Source: Rhizobium terricola (GTDB lineage Bacteria; Pseudomonadota; Alphaproteobacteria; Rhizobiales; Rhizobiaceae). From it: a stretch of 64,000 nucleotides of DNA. Shown one piece after another: positions 8,355 through 18,753 of this stretch. Where the stretch lies: NCBI RefSeq assembly GCF_012927355.1, contig NZ_JABBGK010000002.1, positions 702,758 to 766,757 of the forward strand, written 5' to 3'. Position 1 is the first letter of the stretch. Each line of letters starts with the position of its first letter. The position numbers were made by a program, and so were the translations under genes. The notes under the pieces are model-generated. The model was not told the DNA's origin and made no database searches. It saw only the letters and a program-made list of their open reading frames with translations.

Positions 8355-11183
8355 TCAGACCTTGGCCTTCTTCTGCACCGGCACAGCGCGCTGGACCTGC
8401 GGCGCGATGATGCCCGACGGCATCCGGTCACGCAGTTCGTCGCTCTGTTCGCCCATCACGCCCTTCAATTGCGCAGCGATGCTGGCCTGGCGGTTTTCGT
8501 TGGTGACCTTCTGGCCGACCAGATCGGTGACGTAGAACGTGTCGATGACCTTCTCGCCGAAGGTGGTGATGCGGGCCGAATGGATGTCGAGCGACAGGTC
8601 CGACAGCACGGCGGTGATCTCGGCGAGCAGACCGATGCGGTCGAGGCACTCGACCTCGATGACGGTGAACTTGTTGGACAGCGCGTTCGAGATCGTCACA
8701 TGCGGCTGGACGGGGAAGGTCTTGTTCTTCTTCTTGCCCTTGCTGCGGGTCGCGATCACCTCCGGCAGCCGCTTGCGGCCGGACAGCACGTCCTCGATCA
8801 TCTTGCCGATCGTCGCGGCACGGCGCATCTCGTCTTCGTCGATCGGGAACTCGCGGTTGACGAGGATCGTGTCGAGGGCGCGGCCATCCGACGTGGTGAA
8901 GATCTGCGCGTCGGCAATGTTGGCGCCCGCTGCGGCGCAGGCGCCGGCAATGATCGACAGCAGGCGCGGATGGTCGGGCGACAGAACGGTAATTTCCGTG
9001 ATGGCATGGAAGGAGTGCGTCCTGACCATGGTCGCCAGCGCCTGGCCTGCCTTGTCTGCCTGCCGGATGAAATGGGTGTGGCGAACCTGATCCTCGAGCG
9101 CGACGGAGAGCAGGTACGGCTCGTAGTGGAGCTTGGTATAGGTCTTTTGGTCCTTCTGGCTCCAGTCGCCGAGTGACTTGGTCAGCATCTCGGCCGCATG
9201 CTTGGCGCGCTCCTTGCGGGAGACCTCCGAGAAGCCGCCGGAAAGCAGCAGCTCCGTTTCATAGTAGAGCGTGCGCAACAGCTGGCCCTTCCAACCGTTC
9301 CACACACCCGGACCGACGGCGCGGATGTCGCAGACCGTCAGCACCAGCAGCATCTTCAGGCGCTCGAGCGACTGCACGGTATCGGCAAAGTCGGTGATCG
9401 TCTTGCGGTCGTGAAGATCGCGCGTCTGGGCGACCATTGACATCAGGAGATGCTGCTCGATCAGCCAGGCGACCAGCTCGGTCTGTTTGGCATTGAGCCC
9501 GAACCGAGGGCAAAGTTTGCGTGCCACCTTGGCCCCGGCGATCGAATGGTCCTCCTGGCGCCCCTTGGCGACGTCATGGAGCAGCACGGCCACATAGAGA
9601 GACTGACGATCCTCGATGCTCGGCATCACCTTGGCGGAGAGCGGATGGATCTCCTCGGACTTGCCCTTCTCGATCTCGGCCAGAACCTCGACGGTGCGGA
9701 TCAGATGCTCGTCGACGGTATAGTGATGATACATGTTGAACTGCATCATCGAGACGATCTTGCCGAATTCGGGAATGAAACGCCCGAGCACGCCCGCCTC
9801 GTTCATCCGCCGGAGCATGAAACCCGGATCCTTGCGGGAGGTGAGAATGGCGAGGAACAGGCGGTTCGCCTCCTCGCTTTCGCGGAAGTCGTTGTCGATC
9901 AGCGAGAGCGACCGCGTCACCGCCTTCAGCGCATCGGGATGGAATTCGAGACCGTTCAGGTCCGCAACATGGAACAGGCGCATGATCGAGACCGGATCGC
10001 GCTTGAAGATGTCCGGGTCGGCAATCGCGATGCGGCCGCGGTCCTCGATGAATTCCGGCGTTCCGGGGATCTTGCGCGGACGGTTGGCAAAGCGGCCGAG
10101 CACGCCCGTCAATCCGGGAGCGGCCTTCGCCTGCTGCTCCTCGAGCGTCGCGCAAAAAATGCGCGTCAGGTCGCCGACGTCCTTGGCGACGAGGAAGTAG
10201 TGCTTCATGAAGCGCTCGACTGCCGACAGGCCGGGCCGCGGCTGGTAACCGAGGCTGCGGGCGATCTCCGGCTGGATGTCGAAATAGAGGCGCTCCTCCG
10301 GCTTGCCGGTCAGATAGTGCATGTGGCAGCGAACCGCCCAAAGGAAATCGTCTGCCTTCTGGAACAGATGCCATTCATGGCGAGACAGGACGCCGAGACG
10401 CACCAGATCGGCAGCATCGCGAATGTGGTACTTGTACTTGGCGATCCAGAACAGCGTCTGCAGGTCGCGCAGACCGCCTTTGCCTTCCTTGACGTTGGGC
10501 TCGACCAGATACCGGCTGTCGCCGGCCTTGCGGTGGCGTTCGTCGCGCTCGGCGAGCTTGGCGGCAATGAATTCCGGCGCGGTGCCGTTCGCCACTTCCT
10601 GGTCGAAGCGGCGGTCCAGTTCGGTGACAAGCTCTTCCCGGCCGCAGACGAAGCGCGCTTCGAGAATGGCCGTGCGGATCGTCATGTCGCTCTTCGAAAG
10701 GCGAATGGATTCGTCGATGGTCCGGGTCGCATGGCCGACCTTGAAGCCAATGTCCCACAGCAGGTAGAGCATGAACTCCACCGCCTTGTGCATGTTGCCG
10801 CTGATCTTCGGCGGCATCAGGAACAGCAGGTCGATGTCCGAGCCCGGCGCCAGCGTGCCGCGACCATAGCCACCGACTGCCGCAACCCCGATCTGCCCTG
10901 CATTGTCGGGATAGACATGGGTCACGACCAGATTGAAGATCACCGAGATCAACTGGTCCTGGATCCAGGAAATACGGCGCGCGCAGTCGATACCGCTGCC
11001 GTCGGCAAAAAGCCGGGTGCGCGCGACTTCCCGTCCGTCGGCACTGGCCTTCTTGAGGATCGGCAGAACGCCGGCGCGGATATCGAGGAGGTGGCCTGCG
11101 TGGTTGCGGGCGACTGCCTCGCATTCAGCCTTCAGAGCGGCGACGTCGAGCAGTTCACCGTATTCAATGTCGAGTTTGGCCAT
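8355..11183 (-). CDS. glnD: Bifunctional uridylyltransferase/uridylyl-removing enzyme GlnD
   Basis: 942-residue nitrogen sensor. Domain order: nucleotidyltransferase with [19 protein letters not shown] (about residues 103-121), the linker and GlnD-specific helices, an HD phosphohydrolase domain with [15 protein letters not shown] (about 515-530), and two C-terminal ACT domains (about 735 and 845 onward) that bind glutamine. It uridylylates PII proteins when glutamine is scarce and removes UMP when it is abundant. RpoN and PtsN, encoded at 24682-27601, belong to the same nitrogen-control network. The ATG at 11183 is followed directly by conserved sequence. Confidence 0.97.
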   Translation of the reverse strand: MAKLDIEYGELLDVAALKAECEAVARNHAGHLLDIRAGVLPILKKASADGREVARTRLFADGSGIDCARRISWIQDQLISVIFNLVVTHVYPDNAGQIGVAAVGGYGRGTLAPGSDIDLLFLMPPKISGNMHKAVEFMLYLLWDIGFKVGHATRTIDESIRLSKSDMTIRTAILEARFVCGREELVTELDRRFDQEVANGTAPEFIAAKLAERDERHRKAGDSRYLVEPNVKEGKGGLRDLQTLFWIAKYKYHIRDAADLVRLGVLSRHEWHLFQKADDFLWAVRCHMHYLTGKPEERLYFDIQPEIARSLGYQPRPGLSAVERFMKHYFLVAKDVGDLTRIFCATLEEQQAKAAPGLTGVLGRFANRPRKIPGTPEFIEDRGRIAIADPDIFKRDPVSIMRLFHVADLNGLEFHPDALKAVTRSLSLIDNDFRESEEANRLFLAILTSRKDPGFMLRRMNEAGVLGRFIPEFGKIVSMMQFNMYHHYTVDEHLIRTVEVLAEIEKGKSEEIHPLSAKVMPSIEDRQSLYVAVLLHDVAKGRQEDHSIAGAKVARKLCPRFGLNAKQTELVAWLIEQHLLMSMVAQTRDLHDRKTITDFADTVQSLERLKMLLVLTVCDIRAVGPGVWNGWKGQLLRTLYYETELLLSGGFSEVSRKERAKHAAEMLTKSLGDWSQKDQKTYTKLHYEPYLLSVALEDQVRHTHFIRQADKAGQALATMVRTHSFHAITEITVLSPDHPRLLSIIAGACAAAGANIADAQIFTTSDGRALDTILVNREFPIDEDEMRRAATIGKMIEDVLSGRKRLPEVIATRSKGKKKNKTFPVQPHVTISNALSNKFTVIEVECLDRIGLLAEITAVLSDLSLDIHSARITTFGEKVIDTFYVTDLVGQKVTNENRQASIAAQLKGVMGEQSDELRDRMPSGIIAPQVQRAVPVQKKAKV

Positions 11184-11280
11184 TACTGCGGCTTGCTTTC
11201 CTGGCTGGCCGGCCGCTTCCGGACCGGAGACGGATGGCGCTATAGCGCCTTTGCGGTACGTTGGACAGGGATATTAGCCG

Positions 11281-14016
11281 TCAAGACTTGCCAAGTTGTT
11301 TCCTCAGATCATAGAGCGCATCGAGCGCCTGACGCGGCGTCATGTCGTCGAGATCGAGGCTTTTCAAGGCCTCCTCGACCTTCGAGGGACCGGATTTCCG
11401 CGCCTCTTCGCGGCGCACCGCGACCTGGAAAAGCGGCAAGTCGTCGATCAGCGAGCTTGCCGGATTCTTGCGGTCGGCGTCTTCGAGATGAGAGAGCACA
11501 TCACGGGCGCGCGACACTACGGAGGCCGGGAGACCCGCAAGGCGCGCCACCTGGATGCCGTAGGAACGGTCGGCGGCACCGGGGCCGACTTCATGGAGGA
11601 AGATCACGTCGCCGTCCCATTCCTTGACCCGCATGGTGACGTTGGACAGCCGGTCCAGCTTTTCCGACAGCACGGTCAGTTCATGGAAATGGGTGGCGAA
11701 CAGTGAACGGCAGCGGTTGACCTCGTGCAGGTGCTCCACGGCCGCCCAGGCGATCGAGAGCCCGTCGAACGTCGCCGTTCCACGGCCGATCTCGTCCAGA
11801 ATGACGAGGGAACGATCGCCGGCCTGGTTGAGGATCGCCGCCGTCTCGACCATCTCCACCATGAAGGTCGAGCGGCCGCGAGCCAGGTCGTCGGAGGCCC
11901 CGACGCGCGAGAAGAGCCGGTCGACGACGCCGATGTGGGCGGAGCCCGCCGGCACGAAGGAACCCATCTGGGCCATGATGGCGATCAGGGCGTTCTGGCG
12001 CAGGAAGGTCGACTTACCGCCCATATTGGGGCCGGTCAGAAGCCAGATCGCGCCGTCGGAGCCGCCCTCCGAGGGAGAAAGGTTGCAATCGTTAGCGATG
12101 AAGGGGCTCGCCGCCTGGCGGCGAAGTGCCTGCTCGACCACCGGGTGGCGACCGGCGACGATCGAGAACATGCGGCTGTTATCGACCAGCGGGCGGCAAT
12201 AGCCCTGCTCCTCGGCGAGCGCGGCAAGACCCGCGGCGACATCGATCGCGGCCAGTGCCCGGGCGGCGGCCTTGATCGGCTCGGCGGCGCCGACGACGGC
12301 GGCGGTCATGCGGTCGAAGGCCTCCAGTTCGATCGACAGTGCCTGGCCGGCGGCATTTGCTATGCGGCTTTCGAGGTCGGCGAGTTCGGTCGTCGTGAAG
12401 CGCATCGCGCTCGCCATGGTCTGGCGGTGGATGAAGCGGGCCTTCGCCGCCTCGCCCTCGGTCATCGTGCCGGAATTGCCGGCCGTCACCTCGATGAAGT
12501 AGCCAAGCACGTTGTTGTGCTTGATCTTCAGCGACTTGATGCCGGTCTCTTCGGCATATTGCAGCTGCAGCCCGGCAATCACGCGGCGCGACTGGTCGCG
12601 CAGCGCGCGCACCTCGTCGAGCTCCGGTACAGCGCCTTCGCGCAGGAAACCGCCGTCGCGCTTGAGGAGCGGCAGGTCGTCGGCCAGCATCGCGGCCAGG
12701 AGTTCCCCGAGTTCGCGCGGGAGGGTGGCGATGTCGGAAAGGGCATCCGAAAGCTCTGCGGGAAGCGGGATCGAAGCCAGGAGGCGGCCGACCTCGTGCG
12801 CGGCCGACAGGCCGTGCAATATGGCACCGAGATCGCGCGGCCCGCCGCGGTCGAGGGCAAGGCGGGACAGCGCACGCGGCATGTCCGGCACCCGCTTCAA
12901 CGCATCACGCAGGCCGTCGGCGAGCGACGGCTCCGAGAGCATCAGGGCAACCGCATCCTGCCTGAGCCCAATGGCGTCCGGGTCGGTCAGCGGGGACATC
13001 AGCCGTTCGGCGAGAAGACGGGCGCCTCCCCCCGTCACGGTGCGGTCGATCGCCTTCAGGAGCGAACCGTTGCGATCACCCGACAACGTCTTCACAAGCT
13101 CGAGATTGGCGCGGGTCGCCGGATCGATGAAGAGGGTCGAGGCGGCGCTCTGCCGCTCCGGAAGCCCGAGGGGCGGGCGCTCGGAGATCTGGGTCTTTTC
13201 GACATAGGCGACCGCTGCGGCCGCCGCCGCCGTCTCGGCGCGCGAAAAGCTGCCAAAGCCGTCGAGGGTTCCCACGCCGAAATAGCGAGCGATGCGACCC
13301 TCTGCTGTCGCGCTGTCAAACAGGACGGCCGGCTGGGGCACCACGACGCGGCCGAGGACATCGAAGGCCGGCTTCAGTTCCGGATCGAAGAACAGCGTGT
13401 CGGCGACGATGAGTTCGCGCGGCTCGATCCGCAGAATGTCGGCGAGGAGCCGCGTCTCGTTCGTCTCGGCCAGGCGGAAGACGCCGGTGGAGATGTCGAT
13501 CCAGGCGAGCGCCATCTGCGGCGTCGAACCGCCGCGGATACGGGAGAGCGCCATCAGGTAGTTGGACTCGGAGGGGGATAGCAGCTTCTCCTCCGTCAGC
13601 GTGCCGGGGGTGACGAGGCGCACGACGTCGCGCTTAACCACCGACTTGGAGCCGCGTTTCTTGGCTTCTGCAGGATCCTCGACCTGCTCGCAGACAGCGA
13701 CGCGGAAGCCGAGCGAGATCAGCTTCTGCAGGTAGTCGTCGGCCGCATGGACCGGCACGCCGCACATGGGAATATCGAGACCGAGGTGCTGCCCACGCTT
13801 GGTAAGTGTGATGCCCAGCGCACGCGATGCCTCCACCGCATCCTCGAAGAACAGTTCGTAGAAGTCGCCCATCCGGTAGAACAGCAGGCTGCCCGGATTG
13901 TTGGCCTTGATTTCGATATACTGTTCCATCATCGGGGTCGCGGAAGCGCGACTTTCCTCCGAGGCAAGCTCGGCGGCGTTCAGGACCTCGTTCGTGGGGG
14001 TGCTGTTGATCGTCAC
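11281..14016 (-). CDS. mutS: DNA mismatch repair protein MutS
   Basis: 911 residues. The N-terminal mismatch-recognition domain carries [14 protein letters not shown] (the Phe-X-Glu wedge appears as DFYELF). The C-terminal ATPase has Walker [15 protein letters not shown] and Walker [11 protein letters not shown], and the tail ends in a helix-turn-helix region. It binds mismatches and recruits MutL. The likely start is GTG at 14016; there is no convincing ribosome binding site there, and ATG codons at about residues 29-30 (MMEQYIEIK) are alternatives. Divergent from tme with 113 bp between starts. Confidence 0.97.
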   Translation of the reverse strand: MTINSTPTNEVLNAAELASEESRASATPMMEQYIEIKANNPGSLLFYRMGDFYELFFEDAVEASRALGITLTKRGQHLGLDIPMCGVPVHAADDYLQKLISLGFRVAVCEQVEDPAEAKKRGSKSVVKRDVVRLVTPGTLTEEKLLSPSESNYLMALSRIRGGSTPQMALAWIDISTGVFRLAETNETRLLADILRIEPRELIVADTLFFDPELKPAFDVLGRVVVPQPAVLFDSATAEGRIARYFGVGTLDGFGSFSRAETAAAAAAVAYVEKTQISERPPLGLPERQSAASTLFIDPATRANLELVKTLSGDRNGSLLKAIDRTVTGGGARLLAERLMSPLTDPDAIGLRQDAVALMLSEPSLADGLRDALKRVPDMPRALSRLALDRGGPRDLGAILHGLSAAHEVGRLLASIPLPAELSDALSDIATLPRELGELLAAMLADDLPLLKRDGGFLREGAVPELDEVRALRDQSRRVIAGLQLQYAEETGIKSLKIKHNNVLGYFIEVTAGNSGTMTEGEAAKARFIHRQTMASAMRFTTTELADLESRIANAAGQALSIELEAFDRMTAAVVGAAEPIKAAARALAAIDVAAGLAALAEEQGYCRPLVDNSRMFSIVAGRHPVVEQALRRQAASPFIANDCNLSPSEGGSDGAIWLLTGPNMGGKSTFLRQNALIAIMAQMGSFVPAGSAHIGVVDRLFSRVGASDDLARGRSTFMVEMVETAAILNQAGDRSLVILDEIGRGTATFDGLSIAWAAVEHLHEVNRCRSLFATHFHELTVLSEKLDRLSNVTMRVKEWDGDVIFLHEVGPGAADRSYGIQVARLAGLPASVVSRARDVLSHLEDADRKNPASSLIDDLPLFQVAVRREEARKSGPSKVEEALKSLDLDDMTPRQALDALYDLRKQLGKS

Positions 14017-14129
14017 TGTCTAAAGTTTTCTTGAAAAAGAAGTCGTGCAACACTAACGACCTTGGCCAAGCAAAAACAACCACCAAGGACAGCCATGGGA
14101 AGGCTGCCCACAACAAGCTTCGAGGGAAC

Positions 14130-16415
14130 ATGGCAAGCAGGGATCGCAACGAACGCAGCAAGACGTCCGTCACGGAACAGGAAGCGCTCGATTTTCACGC
14201 ACAGGGTCGTCCGGGCAAACTGGAGATCACGCCGACGAAGGCGATGGCGACACAGCGCGACCTTTCGCTCGCCTATTCGCCCGGCGTCGCCGTGCCCGTG
14301 AAGGCGATCGCCGCGGATCCCGCAACGGCCTACGATTACACCACGCGTGGCAACATGGTCGCCGTCATCTCGAACGGCACGGCAATCCTCGGCCTCGGCA
14401 ATCTTGGTGCGCTGGCCTCCAAGCCGGTGATGGAGGGCAAGTCCGTTCTCTTCAAGCGCTTTGCCGACGTGGATTCGATCGACCTTGAGGTCGACACCGA
14501 GAATGTCGAGGAATTCATCAACTGCGTGCGCTATCTCGGCCCCTCCTTCGGCGGCATCAACCTCGAGGACATCAAGGCGCCCGACTGCTTCATCATCGAA
14601 CAGCGGCTGCGCGAGATCATGGACATCCCGGTCTTCCATGACGACCAGCACGGTACCGCGATCATCGCCGCCGCCGGCCTGATCAACGCACTGGAACTGA
14701 CCGGGCGCGACTTCAAGACGACGAAGCTCGTCTGCAACGGCGCGGGCGCGGCGGCGATCGCCTGCATCGAGCTGATCAAGGCGATGGGCTTCAATCCGGC
14801 CAACATCATTCTCTGCGACACCAAGGGCGTGATCTACCAGGGCCGATCCGAGGGCATGAACCAGTGGAAGTCGGCGCATGCGGTCAAGACCGACAGACGG
14901 ACGCTGACGGAGGCCATGGCAGGCGCCGACGTGGTGCTCGGCCTGTCGCAGAAGGGGGCGTTTTCCGCGGACATGATCCGCTCGATGGCACCCAATCCGA
15001 TCATCTTCGCCATGGCGAACCCCGATCCGGAAATCACGCCGGAAGAGGTCGCCGAGATCCGCGACGACGCCATCATGGCAACCGGCCGGTCGGACTATCC
15101 GAACCAGGTCAACAACGTGCTCGGCTTTCCCTACATCTTCCGCGGCGCGCTCGATGTCCGCGCCTCGCAGATCAACGACGCGATGAAGATCGCCGCCGTC
15201 CGGGCGCTGGCGAGCCTCGCGCGCGAGGATGTGCCGGACGACGTCGCTGCCGCCTACCAGGGCAATCGTCCGCGCTTCGGCGCCCAGTACATCATTCCGG
15301 TTCCCTTCGACCCGCGGCTGATCTCCGCCATTCCGGTCGCGGTCGCCAAGGCGGCCATGGAGACGGGCGTCGCGCGCAAGGCGATCGACGATCTCGACGC
15401 CTACGCCCGGGAGCTTTCGGCCCGCCGCGACCCGATCGCCGCGACCACGCAGCGCCTCTACGAGCGGGTCCGCAGCCAGCCGAAACGCGTCGTCTTTGCC
15501 GAAGGCGAGGAGGAACAGGTGATGCGTGCGGCGATCTCGTTTGCCAACCAGGGGCTCGGCACGGCCATCCTGCTCGGCCGTGATGCGCCGCTCAAGGAGA
15601 CGGCCGAACGCGCCGGCATCGACCTCGACCGTCCGGGCATCGAAGTGGTCAATGCCCGCGTCTCGACCCGGGTCGAGGCCTATACCGAATATCTCTACTC
15701 GCGCCTGCAGCGCAAAGGCTACCTGCTGCGCGACTGCCAGCGCCTCGTCAACACGGACCGCAACCACTTCGCCGCCTGCATGGTGGCGCTCGGCGACGCG
15801 GACGCGATGGTGACCGGCACGACCCGCAATTATTCGACGGCGCTTGAGGATGTCCGCCGTTGCATCGACCCGCAGCCCGGCCACCGGGTGATCGGCGTAT
15901 CGCTCGCGCTGACACGTGGCCGCACCGTGCTGGTCGCCGACACGGCGGTCCACGACATGCCGACGGCGGAAGAGCTTGCCGACATCGCCGAAGAGGCCGC
16001 GGGGCTTGCCCATCGCCTCGGCTACGAGCCGAGGGTGGCGCTTCTCGCCTATTCGACCTTCGGCCACCCCACGGGCGAACGCTCCGAGCGCCTGCGCGAA
16101 GCGGTGAAGATCCTCGACAAGCGCCGCGTTGACTTCGAATATGACGGGGAAATGGGCGCCGACGTCGCCCTCAACGCCCACCGCATGGAGCAGTATCCGT
16201 TCTGCCGCCTGTCGGGTACGGCAAACGTGCTCGTCATGCCCGCCATCCACTCAGCGTCGATCTCGACCAAGATGCTTCAGGAACTTGGCGGCTCGACCGT
16301 GATCGGCCCGCTTCTCGTCGGTCTCGAGAAGTCGGTGCAGATTGCCCAGATCGGGGCAAAGGACACCGACATCGTCAACATGGCGGCCATTGCCGCCTAC
16401 AATGCCGGGACCTGA
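14130..16415 (+). CDS. tme: NADP-dependent malic enzyme with phosphotransacetylase-like C-terminal domain
   Basis: 761 residues. Domain order: malic enzyme N-terminal domain (SLAYSPGVAVPVKAI; FHDDQHGTAIIAAAG), NAD(P)-binding domain (VCNGAGAAAIACIELI), then a phosphotransacetylase-like domain from about residue 440. The enzyme decarboxylates malate to pyruvate. S. meliloti has two such chimeric enzymes, NAD-dependent Dme and NADP-dependent Tme; Tme is the one next to olsB and mutS, as here, so I use that name by synteny. I start at the ATG at 14130 because GAGGGAA lies four to five bases before it; an upstream TTG frame from 14031 has no ribosome binding site and a non-conserved extension. Confidence 0.9.
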   Translation: MASRDRNERSKTSVTEQEALDFHAQGRPGKLEITPTKAMATQRDLSLAYSPGVAVPVKAIAADPATAYDYTTRGNMVAVISNGTAILGLGNLGALASKPVMEGKSVLFKRFADVDSIDLEVDTENVEEFINCVRYLGPSFGGINLEDIKAPDCFIIEQRLREIMDIPVFHDDQHGTAIIAAAGLINALELTGRDFKTTKLVCNGAGAAAIACIELIKAMGFNPANIILCDTKGVIYQGRSEGMNQWKSAHAVKTDRRTLTEAMAGADVVLGLSQKGAFSADMIRSMAPNPIIFAMANPDPEITPEEVAEIRDDAIMATGRSDYPNQVNNVLGFPYIFRGALDVRASQINDAMKIAAVRALASLAREDVPDDVAAAYQGNRPRFGAQYIIPVPFDPRLISAIPVAVAKAAMETGVARKAIDDLDAYARELSARRDPIAATTQRLYERVRSQPKRVVFAEGEEEQVMRAAISFANQGLGTAILLGRDAPLKETAERAGIDLDRPGIEVVNARVSTRVEAYTEYLYSRLQRKGYLLRDCQRLVNTDRNHFAACMVALGDADAMVTGTTRNYSTALEDVRRCIDPQPGHRVIGVSLALTRGRTVLVADTAVHDMPTAEELADIAEEAAGLAHRLGYEPRVALLAYSTFGHPTGERSERLREAVKILDKRRVDFEYDGEMGADVALNAHRMEQYPFCRLSGTANVLVMPAIHSASISTKMLQELGGSTVIGPLLVGLEKSVQIAQIGAKDTDIVNMAAIAAYNAGT

Positions 16416-16440
16416 ACCGAACCGGCGCCCCGTCAACCGG

Positions 16441-17373
16441 TCAACCGGGCGGCGGGGCGACCTTTCCGCCAATCACCTCTTCCAGGGCCACCATGTCGCG
16501 ATCCAGTTCCTCGCGGATCCAGGCCTTGAAGGCATCGACCTTGGCGTTTTTCCGGGCACCCTCCGCCGTGACGAGATAGTGACCGTCTCCGGTGCGGACC
16601 CATGGACCGAAGGGGACCGTCAACTGTCCCGCGCGGATGGCATGCGACGCGATGATCTGCCAGGCCAGCATGACGCCCTGCCCCGAGATCGCGGAATCGA
16701 GGCAGAGGGACGCCTCGTTGAAGACATGGCGCGTGTTGACGGCGCGGCCTGAAAGCCCGGCGGCGTCCAGCCACAGATCCCAGCTGAACATCGCATGTCC
16801 GTCGATGATCACAGGCAGGGCCAGCAGCGCCTTGCGGCTCGACAGAGGTTCGGCGAGGGCCGGCGCGCAAACCGGGAAGATCCGCTGCTCCAGCAAGAGT
16901 TCCGCCTGCGTTCCCGGCCATTGCCCCTTGCCGACACGGATACAGAGATCGACGTCGGACGTTGCCGGATCGACCAGACGGGTCGATGCGTCGAGCCTCA
17001 GGCTGATCTCCGGATGGCGTTCGGAAAAGGCGCCGAGCCGATAGACCAACCACCGCGCGGCGAAGACGGGCGCGACAGAAATCGTCAGCACGTCGTCATT
17101 GCGGTGATGGGCGGAAGCGACCGCGCCAGACAAGAGACGGAAAGCCTCCGCAAGCCGGGGCAGGATCTGCACCCCGGCATCCGTCGGCACCATGCCCTTC
17201 GGCTGGCGGTCGAAGAGCTTGTGGCGCAACTGCTGCTCGGCCTTGATCACCTGCTGGCTGACCGCACCCACCGAGACGCCCATCTCCTCGGCCGCCGCCG
17301 GCAAGGAACCAAGGCGCCCGACGGCTTCCACGGCACGAAGTCCATTCAGATGAACCAGATTGAGGTTTTTCAT
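16441..17373 (-). CDS. LysR-family transcriptional regulator (GcvA-like)
   Basis: 310 residues: an N-terminal LysR winged helix (NGLRAVEAVGRLGSLPAAAEE then GAVSQQVIKAEQQL) and a periplasmic-binding-like effector domain, with VDLCIRVGKGQWP and MLAWQIIASHAI typical of the GcvA/AmpR-like group. The ATG at 17373 lies about 20 bp from a T-N11-A operator at 17393-17411. It is divergent from a 63-codon gene at 17508, the natural target besides itself. It is convergent with tme, whose stop is 25 bp away. The effector is unknown. Confidence 0.9.
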   Translation of the reverse strand: MKNLNLVHLNGLRAVEAVGRLGSLPAAAEEMGVSVGAVSQQVIKAEQQLRHKLFDRQPKGMVPTDAGVQILPRLAEAFRLLSGAVASAHHRNDDVLTISVAPVFAARWLVYRLGAFSERHPEISLRLDASTRLVDPATSDVDLCIRVGKGQWPGTQAELLLEQRIFPVCAPALAEPLSSRKALLALPVIIDGHAMFSWDLWLDAAGLSGRAVNTRHVFNEASLCLDSAISGQGVMLAWQIIASHAIRAGQLTVPFGPWVRTGDGHYLVTAEGARKNAKVDAFKAWIREELDRDMVALEEVIGGKVAPPPG

Positions 17374-17392
17374 ATAGTTTTTCTATAGCCAT

Positions 17393-17411
17393 CAATTGCA
17401 GAACTCAATTG
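17393..17411. promoter_or_regulatory. LysR-type operator (T-N11-A)
   Basis: CAATTG-CAGAACT-CAATTG contains ATTG-N7-CAAT, the classic T-N11-A LysR motif, and is a perfect inverted repeat with six-base arms. It sits between the LysR gene (start 17373) and the divergent small gene (start 17508), where an autoregulatory and activating site would be expected. Confidence 0.65.
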
Positions 17412-17507
17412 TGGGGGCGAACTTCCAGGCGCATAGATACTCAGGATCCAAAATAGCAGCACTCGTACGCCGAGGCTTCGCCGGACCAACCAGCTGGAGA
17501 ATGCGCC

Positions 17508-17699
17508 ATGCTGAAGTTTTTCTCTATTAGTAGATTTTCCGGGCGCCTGTTTTCGGATGCGACGCGCGACTGGTCGCGCGACCCGCTATCCCATCCGGCG
17601 ATTTCCGCCATGGACCAGCGAAGGCTGGCGGACCTGCCGCTCATGCCTGAACGCGCAGGTGAAAATATCACTGAAAACCGAAGAAAACCCGCCGCGTGA
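17508..17699 (+). CDS. Small basic protein of unknown function (63 aa)
   Basis: 63 residues with a good ribosome binding site (CTGGAGA, seven bases before the ATG). The N-terminal third is amphipathic or hydrophobic (MLKFFSISRFSGRLF), followed by DWSRDPLSHPAISAMDQRRL and ADLPLMPERA. The pattern SHP-I-x-M-x-x-R-x-L-A-D-L-P recalls short rhizobial proteins related to the DUF1127 style (aromatic N-terminus, then a leucine/aspartate repeat), but I cannot place it in a named family. It is divergent from a LysR gene with a LysR box between them, so it may be that regulator's target. Its stop codon lies inside the loop of the olsB terminator hairpin. Confidence 0.6.
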   Translation: MLKFFSISRFSGRLFSDATRDWSRDPLSHPAISAMDQRRLADLPLMPERAGENITENRRKPAA

Positions 17700-17712
17700 A
17701 AACAGCGGCGGG
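17682..17712 (-). terminator. Intrinsic terminator of olsB
   Basis: Arms CCCGCCGC (17688-17695) and GCGGCGGG (17705-17712) with a nine-base loop; on the minus strand the stem is followed by TTTTCTTC. It lies 22 bp past the olsB stop and overlaps the end of the convergent 63-codon gene. Confidence 0.65.
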
Positions 17713-17733
17713 CGAGGCGCTGGAAGCGTCGGA

Positions 17734-18612
17734 TCAGCTCGCGAAACGGCCGGCGTCGGCGCCGTAGTAGTTGCGGTAGCGATCGGAGATGCTGGAAATC
17801 GGCAGCACGATCAACACATCGGTGGTGTTGAAGGCATGATCGACGACGGCGCCTTCACCGACCATGGCGCCGAGCCGCAGATAGCCCTTGATCAGGGGCG
17901 GCATGGCCGACAACGCCTTGCGAGGATTGACCGCCTCGACCGGCATCAGGTCCATTTCGCGATAGAGTTCCGGCAACGCCTTCACCGCCCACTCCCCGCG
18001 TGCGACCGCGTTGTGGTGAAGGAAGGAGAGCGCCAGGGCATGCTCCTCCGGACGAATGCCCGGGAAGGAACCGCAACCGAACATCGCGTCGGCGCGATGC
18101 ATCAGCGCATAGGCCCAGCATCCCTGCCACAGCAGTTCAACGGTGCGCTTGGTCCGGTATTCCGGCAGTACGCAGGAGCGGCCGAGTTCCATGAAACGCT
18201 TGCCCGGATGGCGGGCCATCAGTTCGTTGACGGCGAATTCGGACGCGGAATAGAAGCCGCCATGGGCGCGAGCCACTTCATGGCGCAGCAGTCGGTAGGT
18301 GCCGACGATCTGGTCTTCCGCGTCGCCCTCGAGGGAGCGGTCAACGACAAGCAAGTGGTCGCAAACCGCGTCCCAGGCATCGACGTCACGCTTGCGGCGC
18401 GCGGCATCCGGCGCGATCTGCGCGTTCATCTCCTCGACGAACACACGATAGCGGACGGCCTGTGCGGCATCGATTTCACGATCGTTGCGGGCAAGCCGGG
18501 TCTCCAGGTTGCCGATGCGCCCCAGAAGCCCCTCGGTCGAGCCGACAGCCTCCGTAGCGGACGTCGCGCCACCATCAACCAGGGACCCACGATCCAAAAG
18601 TTCAATGCTCAT
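17734..18612 (-). CDS. olsB: L-ornithine N-alpha-acyltransferase (lyso-ornithine lipid synthase)
   Basis: 292-residue GNAT-like protein of the OlsB/hemolysin-like acyltransferase family (Acetyltransf_5). It transfers a 3-hydroxyacyl chain from acyl carrier protein to ornithine, the first step of ornithine lipid synthesis. Family landmarks include AQAVRYRVFVEEM, ELGRSCVLPEYR and CGSFPGIRPEEHALALSFLHH. I place the start at the ATG at 18612 (MSIELLDRG), matching the usual length; an upstream extension to 18708 would run through a PHO-box-like element 45 bp before this ATG. Neighbours tme and lspA match the S. meliloti arrangement. The partner acyltransferase OlsA is at 1240-2043. Confidence 0.93.
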   Translation of the reverse strand: MSIELLDRGSLVDGGATSATEAVGSTEGLLGRIGNLETRLARNDREIDAAQAVRYRVFVEEMNAQIAPDAARRKRDVDAWDAVCDHLLVVDRSLEGDAEDQIVGTYRLLRHEVARAHGGFYSASEFAVNELMARHPGKRFMELGRSCVLPEYRTKRTVELLWQGCWAYALMHRADAMFGCGSFPGIRPEEHALALSFLHHNAVARGEWAVKALPELYREMDLMPVEAVNPRKALSAMPPLIKGYLRLGAMVGEGAVVDHAFNTTDVLIVLPISSISDRYRNYYGADAGRFAS

Positions 18613-18657
18613 AGCGACTCGTCCGAATTGCGTTTCAAGGCCTTTAAACACGTCGTT

Positions 18658-18675
18658 GCGACAACAAGGTGACAG
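18658..18675 (-). promoter_or_regulatory. PHO box (PhoB binding site) candidate upstream of olsB
   Basis: On the minus strand the sequence reads CTGTCAC-CTTG-TTGTCGC: two seven-base repeats with a four-base spacer, the geometry of PHO boxes (CTGTCAT-N4-CTGTCAC/T). Repeat 1 matches at about six of seven positions and repeat 2 at about five. It ends 45 bp before the olsB ATG, and TTTAAA follows about 12 bp downstream as a possible -10. Ornithine lipids are known to rise under phosphate limitation in rhizobia. Confidence 0.6.
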
Positions 18676-18753
18676 ACAGACGACATCTCCACGAAGAAGA
18701 ACCTCCATCCAATCTGTGCCGCCGGCGCCGTCTGACGCCTGATTTGCGACATT

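Noticed and set aside
6910..8535. 541-codon plus-strand frame rich in Arg, Asp and His
   Set aside because: Antisense to murJ and glnD; composition is that of a shadow frame, with no recognisable domain.
9450..11627. 725-codon plus-strand frame
   Set aside because: Antisense to glnD and mutS; no motifs or ribosome binding site.
14031..14129. N-terminal extension of the malic enzyme from a TTG
   Set aside because: No ribosome binding site, lysine- and threonine-rich non-conserved sequence, and a clear GAGGGAA before the ATG at 14130.
16420..16460. CGCCCCG/CGGGGCG arms between tme and the LysR gene as a terminator
   Set aside because: The loop is 20 bases long and there is no T tract; an 8-bp tandem repeat (GTCAACCG twice) explains part of the symmetry.
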